DNA of 14,448 nt. It comes from Propionibacteriales bacterium (lineage in GTDB: Bacteria; Actinomycetota; Actinomycetes; Propionibacteriales; Propionibacteriaceae). Below, piece by piece: positions 6,952 through 12,191 of this stretch. Positions within the stretch are counted from its first letter, which is position 1. Each line of letters starts with the position of its first letter. The stretch spans positions 1-14,448 of the forward strand of contig JADGPB010000016.1 in the NCBI GenBank assembly GCA_017882655.1, given 5' to 3'. The notes under the pieces are model-generated. The model was not told where the DNA came from, ran no database searches, and saw nothing but the letters and a program-made list of their open reading frames with translations. The translations under genes and the position numbers were made by a program.

Positions 6952-8654
6952 TGCTCGTCGAACTGCGGATCGTCGGGCTCGGCGTCATTGGCGACGCCGT
7001 GCTCGAGCCTGGTCCGGGGCTGACGGTGGTCACTGGCGAGACCGGTGCCGGCAAGACCTTGGTGGTGTCCGGGCTGGGCCTCGTCGCGGGCGCGCGGGCC
7101 GAGGCCAGGGTGGTACGCCAAGGGGCTGATCGGGCTGTCGTCGAGGCCCGCTTCGTGGACGTTCCCGATGCCGTCGCCCTCAGTGTCGACGAGGCCGGGG
7201 GAGTGCTGGACGACAGAGAGCTGCTGGTCGTACGCCAGGTGGCGGCCAACGGCCGTTCGCGTTCACTGCTCGGCGGCGCGTCGGTGCCGGCAGCCGTAGG
7301 TGCGGATATCGGTGCTCGGCTCGTGACCATCCATGGGCAAGCGGAGCAGCAACGGCTGGCGGCGCCCGAACGGCAGCGCGAGGTACTCGACCGGTCGGCT
7401 GGTCCGGAGCTGGCTGCCGAGCTCGCCGCATACCGCGCCGACTACGCCGCTCGACAGCTGGCGAGAACCGAGCTGGTGCGTCTCAAGGAGCAGGCGCGGG
7501 AGCGTGCGCGGGAGCAGGACCTCCTCGCGTTCGGTCTTCAGGAGATCGCCGCAGTGGCGCCGGAGCCCGACGAGGACGTGGCGCTCGCGGCCGAGGCGGG
7601 GCGGTTGCAGGCGGTCGACGACCTGCGGCTCTTCGCTCACCACGCGGCGGTCGCCCTCTCCGGCGACGAGGACTCTGGCGGCGACGTGCCTAGTGCTCTC
7701 AGCCTCGTGGCCGAGGCGCGCAAGGCGCTCGAGTCCGCTGCAGACGCCGACTCCCAGGCCGCCGAGCTCGCGTCGCAGGCGCGTGAGGTGACGGCACTGG
7801 TGGGGGATCTGGCGGCGACGACAGCGTCGTACCTCGCGGACCTCGACGCCGACCCCGTACGCCTCGAATGGGTCGCCTCTCGCCGGTCACAGCTTCAGGG
7901 ACTGACCCGCAAGTACGGCGAGACGGTCGCCGAGGTGCTCGACTGGGCCATCTCCAGCGCGGACCGGCTGACCGAGCTGCAGGCGAGCGACGACCGCATC
8001 GAGGCTCTGACGGCCGAGGTGGCGAACCTCACGAAGCGGGTCACCGCGTCCGCGGAGCGCATCACCACGATGCGGGTCGCGGCGGCGTCGGAGCTGTCCG
8101 CCGCAGTGCGGCATGAGCTGGTCGCGCTCGCTCTGCCGCACTCACGGCTCGAGTTCGCGGTGACGCCGCTGCCCGAGCCCGGTCCGTACGGCGCGGATGC
8201 CGTCAGCCTGCTCTTCTCGGCCAACCCCGGGGCGCAGCCCGGGCCGCTGGCGAAGGTGGCCTCAGGAGGCGAGCTTTCGAGGGTACGGCTGGCGCTCGAG
8301 GTCGTACTCGCTGACGCGGGAGGCGGGGAGACGTTCGTGTTCGACGAGGTCGACGCCGGCATCGGTGGCGCGGTGGCGCTCGAGGTCGGCAGCCGGTTGG
8401 CGCGCCTTGCGCGCCTCACGCAGGTCATCGTCGTGACACACCTCGCGCAGGTGGCTGCGTACGGCGACCGCCACTTCGTCGTCCTCAAGAGCGACGACGG
8501 CACGGTCACGACTTCCGGGTTGCGGGCCGTCGACGGCGACGAGCGGCTCCGCGAGCTGGCGCGGATGATGGGCGGCCATGACGACACGGAAGCCTCGCGG
8601 GCGCATGCCGACGACCTTCTCGCGCGGGCCACGAAGGACCGAACGTCGCGATGA
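6951..8654 (+). CDS. recN: DNA repair protein RecN
   Basis: SMC-like ATPase for double-strand break repair, 567 residues, near the usual length. ATG at 6951 shares one base with the nadK stop (TGATG). The frame extends about 180 bases upstream inside nadK, but homology begins at MLVELRIVGLGVI. Walker A is GETGAGKT (29-36). The conserved HGQAEQQRL segment follows at about 130. A long Glu/Ala/Arg-rich central region (about 140-390) is the expected coiled coil. The ABC signature ASGGELSR is at 437-444, and Walker B FVFDEVDAGIGG has Asp465 and Glu466. The H-loop VVTHLAQ follows. No SOS box was sought by computation and none was seen by eye; it is cotranscribed with nadK. Confidence 0.96.
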   Translation: MLVELRIVGLGVIGDAVLEPGPGLTVVTGETGAGKTLVVSGLGLVAGARAEARVVRQGADRAVVEARFVDVPDAVALSVDEAGGVLDDRELLVVRQVAANGRSRSLLGGASVPAAVGADIGARLVTIHGQAEQQRLAAPERQREVLDRSAGPELAAELAAYRADYAARQLARTELVRLKEQARERAREQDLLAFGLQEIAAVAPEPDEDVALAAEAGRLQAVDDLRLFAHHAAVALSGDEDSGGDVPSALSLVAEARKALESAADADSQAAELASQAREVTALVGDLAATTASYLADLDADPVRLEWVASRRSQLQGLTRKYGETVAEVLDWAISSADRLTELQASDDRIEALTAEVANLTKRVTASAERITTMRVAAASELSAAVRHELVALALPHSRLEFAVTPLPEPGPYGADAVSLLFSANPGAQPGPLAKVASGGELSRVRLALEVVLADAGGGETFVFDEVDAGIGGAVALEVGSRLARLARLTQVIVVTHLAQVAAYGDRHFVVLKSDDGTVTTSGLRAVDGDERLRELARMMGGHDDTEASRAHADDLLARATKDRTSR

Positions 8655-9289
8655 ACCGCTTCGACGGGATGGCTGGGACCTGGGAGGCCAACCCGAGCCG
8701 CGCCGAACGCGCGCGAGTCACCGCCGACGCGATCGCCGCGCGGGTCCCGCTGCAGCGCACCTGGTCGGCGATCGATGTCGGGAGCGGTACGGGCCTGCTC
8801 AGCCGCATGCTCGCCGATCGGGTCGGCAGGATCCTTCTCGCCGATACCAGCCAGGGAATGACAGAGGTCGCCGCCCAGATGATCGCGGCGAGCGGTGATG
8901 ACCAGCTGTCCGCCGTCTGTCTCGACGTGACGACCGATACCCCACCTGGTGCTCCGTTCGACCTGGCCGTGAGCCTCCTGATGCTGCACCACGTGAAGGA
9001 TGTCGAAGGATTCCTCGAGTCTGTCCTGTGCCACCTCGAACCGGGCGGCTACATCGCTTTCGCGGACTTGGCCGCCGAGGACGGCACCTTCCACGAGGAC
9101 CCGGCCGAGGAGGTCTTCCACCACGGCTTCGAGCCCGATCACCTCGCCGCGATGGCTACTTCCGCGGGCTTCGTGGGTGTGTCCGTCGAGGAGGTCCACC
9201 AGATGGTGAAGAAAAGAAGCGGCCAGGACACGTCGTACGGACTGCTGCTGCTCACCGGTCGGGTACCGGTCACCGTGACGACGCCCTGA
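8651..9289 (+). CDS. Class I SAM-dependent methyltransferase (type 11-like)
   Basis: Small soluble methyltransferase of 212 residues starting at ATG 8651, overlapping the recN stop (ATGA). The SAM-binding motif I is IDVGSGTGLL (41-50), with the ribose-binding acidic residue at Asp65 (LLADTSQGM). Motif IV is DLAVSLLMLHHV (104-115), and the post-motif strand is PGGYIAFADL (131-140). The opening MNRFDGMAGTWEANP resembles stand-alone methyltransferases of the UbiE/type 11 kind. The substrate is not predictable. It occupies the place where steA is found in related clusters. Its 3' end carries an A-rich run (AAGAAAAGAAG near 9208) unusual for this sequence. The gene ends 12 bases before the stop of the convergent minus-strand gene. 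Confidence 0.88.
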   Translation: MNRFDGMAGTWEANPSRAERARVTADAIAARVPLQRTWSAIDVGSGTGLLSRMLADRVGRILLADTSQGMTEVAAQMIAASGDDQLSAVCLDVTTDTPPGAPFDLAVSLLMLHHVKDVEGFLESVLCHLEPGGYIAFADLAAEDGTFHEDPAEEVFHHGFEPDHLAAMATSAGFVGVSVEEVHQMVKKRSGQDTSYGLLLLTGRVPVTVTTP

Positions 9290-9301
9290 CCGTGCGACGC
9301 A

Positions 9302-9667
9302 TCAGCGCAGCCGGTCCCTACCGCCTCGCGGGATCCTCCGACCGCTGCCCAGGGCCTTGCGGCGGGACTTGAGGTGGCCGCCGACATTGCCGAGCACCGT
9401 ACTGCCCACGATCGCGATCAGTATCGCGGGCCACCAGCTGATCGCCCCCATCAGTGCCAGAAGGATCATGACTGGCCAGACCACGCCCGCGACCGTCTTG
9501 ATCGCTGTCTCCACCACTGAGGGCGGGGGCGTGGTCCCTGCTGGCACGATGACCGACCCGGAAGCGACCGTGCCCTCGACCGCCGCGGCCTTCGGCTTGT
9601 TCTCGGAAGGGAATGAGGGCTGCCGCCACTGCGGCTCCGGCTCCCCTGTGGACGGTGCGTTGGTCAC
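9302..9667 (-). CDS. Small hypothetical membrane protein
   Basis: A 121-residue protein read on the minus strand from GTG at 9667 to a TGA at 9302-9304. The N-terminal half is polar and Pro-rich (about 1-52). A hydrophobic region (about 56-96) splits into two probable membrane helices around ISWWPA. The C-terminus is strongly basic (about 100-121, many Arg/Lys), so by the positive-inside rule it probably faces the cytoplasm. G/C-rich third codon positions support coding on this strand. The start is uncertain: GAGGAG directly abuts the GTG with no spacer, and the frame stays open to 9892, with a TTG at 9715 as an alternative. I recognise no family. It is divergent from pyrG and convergent with the methyltransferase. 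Confidence 0.62.
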   Translation of the reverse strand: MTNAPSTGEPEPQWRQPSFPSENKPKAAAVEGTVASGSVIVPAGTTPPPSVVETAIKTVAGVVWPVMILLALMGAISWWPAILIAIVGSTVLGNVGGHLKSRRKALGSGRRIPRGGRDRLR

Positions 9668-9755
9668 CTCCTCATCGTAGGACGCGGGCAGCGCAGCGAG
9701 GCCTTCGGCGACCAAGGTGAACGCCCCCGGACGGAGGTCCCCAAGCCGAGTCGGG

Positions 9756-9842
9756 GTCCACCATCGAGGACCACTGGGTCCCGAACTGGTGTCACAGTGC
9801 CCGCGGCGCGCCAAGGGATGGGCGTCCACCGATGGAGGACCG
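9756..9842. repeat. Two copies of an imperfect palindromic box upstream of pyrG
   Basis: GTCCACCATCGAGGACC (from 9756) and GTCCACCGATGGAGGACC (from 9824) match except for one insertion and one substitution, with starts 68 bases apart. The second copy is nearly symmetrical: GTCCACC and GGAGGAC are inverted arms (six of seven pairs) around a three-base centre. The layout suits a regulator binding site or RNA hairpins, but no known operator was recognised and chance in GC-rich DNA is possible. Confidence 0.4.
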
Positions 9843-9847
9843 AACCA

Positions 9848-9862
9848 CATATAGGCTGGAGG
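9848..9862 (+). promoter_or_regulatory. pyrG -10-like element and ribosome binding site
   Basis: CATATAGG at 9848-9855 is the only AT-rich patch before pyrG and fits a -10 hexamer (TATAGG, 9850-9855). GGAGG at 9858-9862 lies three bases before the GTG start, a short but possible Shine-Dalgarno spacing. If TATAGG is the -10, transcription would begin at about 9861-9863 and the mRNA would be nearly leaderless, making the GGAGG irrelevant. The two readings are mutually exclusive. No convincing -35 was seen. Confidence 0.35.
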
Positions 9863-9865
9863 CCC

Positions 9866-11527
9866 GTGGGGAAGACAGAGAACACCAAGCACATCTTCGT
9901 AACCGGCGGCGTCGTGTCCTCCTTGGGCAAGGGCCTTACCGCGTCAAGCCTCGGGTCGTTACTCGTGGCTCGCGGCCTCAACGTGACCATGCAGAAGCTG
10001 GATCCGTACCTCAACGTCGATCCGGGCACCATGAACCCGTTCCAGCACGGTGAGGTCTTCGTCACCGAGGACGGCGCCGAGACCGACCTCGACATCGGCC
10101 ACTACGAGCGGTTCCTCGACGTGAACCTCACGGCTGACGCGAACGTGACGACCGGCAAGGTGTACTCGTCGGTGATCGCCAAGGAACGCCGCGGTGACTA
10201 CCTCGGCGACACGGTCCAGGTGATCCCGCACATCACGAACGAGATCAAGGACGAGATGCTCGCCATGGCGAAGCCTGGCGTCGACGTCGTTATCCACGAG
10301 ATCGGCGGCACTGTGGGCGACATCGAGTCGCTGCCGTTCCTCGAAGCCGCGCGGCAGGTACGCCGCGATGTGGGCCGCGAGAACGTCTTCTTCCTGCACG
10401 TCTCGCTCGTGCCGTACATCGGTCCGTCCGGTGAGCTCAAGACCAAGCCGACGCAGCACTCGGTGGCGGCCCTGCGCGCGCTCGGCATCCAGCCCGACGC
10501 GCTCGTGTGCCGCTGCGACCGCCCCGTACCCGACAGCGTGAAGCGCAAGATCTCGCTCATGTGCGACGTGGACGAGGACGCGGTCATCTCCTGCCCCGAC
10601 GCACCGTCGATCTACGAGATCCCGAAAGTGCTGCACAACGAGGGCCTCGACGCGTACGTGGTGCGGCGGCTCAACCTCTCCTTCCGTGACGTCCACTGGA
10701 AGGCGTGGGACGACCTCCTCGAGCGCGTCCACAACCCCAAGGAAGACGTCACGATCGCGCTGGTCGGCAAGTACATCGACCTGCCCGACGCGTACCTGTC
10801 GGTCCTCGAGGCGCTGCGCGCCGGCGCGTTCGCCAACTGGGCGAAGGTGGCCATCCAGTGGGTACCGTCCGACGACTGCGCGACTCCAGAGGGCGCTGAT
10901 CATGCCCTGGGCGGTGTGGACGGCATCGTGGTGCCAGGCGGCTTCGGCATCCGTGGCGTCGAGGGCAAGATCGGCGCGATCCGCTACGCACGCGAGAACC
11001 AGGTCCCCATCCTCGGACTCTGCCTGGGCCTCCAGTGCATGGTGATGGAAGTGGCCCGCGACCTTGCCGGGCTCGAAGGCGCTGCCTCGACCGAGTTCGA
11101 CCCCGACACCGCGCATCCGGTCATCGCGACGATGGCCGAGCAGGTCAAGATCGTGTCCGGTGAGGGCGACATGGGCGGGACGATGCGGCTCGGCTCGTAC
11201 CCAGCCGAGCTCACCCGCGGCTCGATCGTGAGTCGGCTGTACGGGACGCGGCAGGTCACCGAGCGTCACCGCCACCGCTACGAGGTCAACAACTCGTACC
11301 GGGGTCAGCTCGAGAAGGCGGGCCTCGTGATCTCGGGTACATCTCCGGACGCCAAGCTCGTCGAGTTCATCGAGCTCCCGACCGAGTTGCACCCGTTCTT
11401 CGTCGCGACGCAGGCTCACCCTGAGCTGAAGTCGCGGCCCACGAAGCCGCACCCGTTGTTCAAGGGCCTGGTGGAGGCCGCCTTGCGGCGCAAGAACGCC
11501 GGCCGCCTGCCCGAGGCGGAGGAGTGA
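9866..11527 (+). CDS. pyrG: CTP synthase
   Basis: Converts UTP, ATP and glutamine to CTP in the cytoplasm. GTG at 9866 gives 553 residues, close to the bacterial norm; the frame is open to 9797, but the conserved protein begins at KHIFVTGGVVSSLGKG. The synthetase domain has the P-loop SSLGKG (18-23, Lys22) and the very conserved QKLDPYLNVDPGTMNP and ETDLDIGHYERF segments. The C-terminal class I glutaminase domain has Cys386 in GLCLGLQ and His518/Glu520 in TQAHPELKSRP. It begins a new operon after the divergent region, and the Nudix gene follows with a four-base overlap, as in M. tuberculosis Rv1699-Rv1700. Confidence 0.97.
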   Translation: MGKTENTKHIFVTGGVVSSLGKGLTASSLGSLLVARGLNVTMQKLDPYLNVDPGTMNPFQHGEVFVTEDGAETDLDIGHYERFLDVNLTADANVTTGKVYSSVIAKERRGDYLGDTVQVIPHITNEIKDEMLAMAKPGVDVVIHEIGGTVGDIESLPFLEAARQVRRDVGRENVFFLHVSLVPYIGPSGELKTKPTQHSVAALRALGIQPDALVCRCDRPVPDSVKRKISLMCDVDEDAVISCPDAPSIYEIPKVLHNEGLDAYVVRRLNLSFRDVHWKAWDDLLERVHNPKEDVTIALVGKYIDLPDAYLSVLEALRAGAFANWAKVAIQWVPSDDCATPEGADHALGGVDGIVVPGGFGIRGVEGKIGAIRYARENQVPILGLCLGLQCMVMEVARDLAGLEGAASTEFDPDTAHPVIATMAEQVKIVSGEGDMGGTMRLGSYPAELTRGSIVSRLYGTRQVTERHRHRYEVNNSYRGQLEKAGLVISGTSPDAKLVEFIELPTELHPFFVATQAHPELKSRPTKPHPLFKGLVEAALRRKNAGRLPEAEE

Positions 11528-12189
11528 GCCTTCCGGGCTCCGAACTCCGGCCAGACGAGCTCCACGACGTACGTCTTGCGTGGCCGACCCGGCGCGTGGA
11601 CGAGGTACGTGGACGTCTGATGCGGTTCGTCACCGACGAGGTGACGACGCCGGACGGGCACACGATGGTGCGCGAGTACCTCGAGCATCCCGGTGCGGTC
11701 GCGATCATCGCCGTCGACGGCGACTCCCGCGTGGCCGTGGTCACTCAGTACCGGCACCCCGTCGGGTTCCAGGAGGTCGAAGCACCCGCGGGGCTGCTGG
11801 ACGTCGCCACCGAGGACCCCCTCGCCGCCGCGCAGCGTGAGCTCGCCGAAGAGGCCGAGCTGGCTGCCCGGAAGTGGCGCGTGCTCGTGGACATCTTCTC
11901 GTCTCCCGGAGGGAGCTCCGAGTCTCTGCGGATCTACCTCGCCCGGGATCTCGTACAAGCCCCCCGGCCTGAGGGATTCGTCCTCGGTGACGAGGAGGCG
12001 CACATGGAGGTGCGCTGGGCGGCCCTGGACGACCTTGTCGACGGCATCTACGCCGGACACTTGCAGAACCCGAGCCTCGTGATCGGGGCGCTGAGCCTCA
12101 AGAACGCGATCCACGAGGGTCGCTTGGACCACTTGCGCCCGGCGGATGCCCCGTGGGCGGCACGGACAGGACGACTGCGCAAGGGATAG
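11524..12189 (+). CDS. Nudix hydrolase, ADP-ribose pyrophosphatase-like
   Basis: A 221-residue Nudix protein starting at GTG 11524 inside the pyrG stop (GTGA). The order N-terminal beta domain, EYLEHPGAVAIIAV, QYRHPVGFQEVEAPAG and then the Nudix box matches ADP-ribose pyrophosphatases, and the gene holds the position of Rv1700, a reported ADP-ribose pyrophosphatase. The Nudix helix RELAEEAEL (105-113) keeps the metal-binding Glu106, Glu109 and Glu110. The usual Gly after EEx is Glu112, and the G-to-E spacing is six rather than five residues. The conserved SSPGGSSES segment (126-134) is typical of the family. Likely role: clearing ADP-ribose or similar nucleotide sugars. Confidence 0.9.
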   Translation: MSLPGSELRPDELHDVRLAWPTRRVDEVRGRLMRFVTDEVTTPDGHTMVREYLEHPGAVAIIAVDGDSRVAVVTQYRHPVGFQEVEAPAGLLDVATEDPLAAAQRELAEEAELAARKWRVLVDIFSSPGGSSESLRIYLARDLVQAPRPEGFVLGDEEAHMEVRWAALDDLVDGIYAGHLQNPSLVIGALSLKNAIHEGRLDHLRPADAPWAARTGRLRKG

Positions 12190-12191
12190 CG

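Larger units (their letters stand above)
9668..9865. other. Divergent intergenic region upstream of pyrG
   Basis: A 198-base stretch between the minus-strand membrane protein and pyrG. It should hold promoters in both directions. It contains two copies of a GTCCACC/GAGGACC box (9756-9774 and 9824-9842) and a TATAGG element close to the pyrG start. The minus-strand frame is open through it, so part could be coding if the membrane protein starts earlier; the extra sequence shows no recognisable domain. Confidence 0.6.

Noticed and set aside
9204..9222. A-rich codons (Lys-Lys-Arg-Ser) near the end of the methyltransferase gene as a sign of horizontal transfer.
   Set aside because: Only a few codons differ and the rest of the gene looks compositionally normal; too little to support a transfer claim.
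9267..9292. Hairpin CGGTCA/TGACCG at the convergent gene ends as a terminator.
   Set aside because: Only six pairs around a 14-base loop with no T tract on either strand; not enough to call a terminator.
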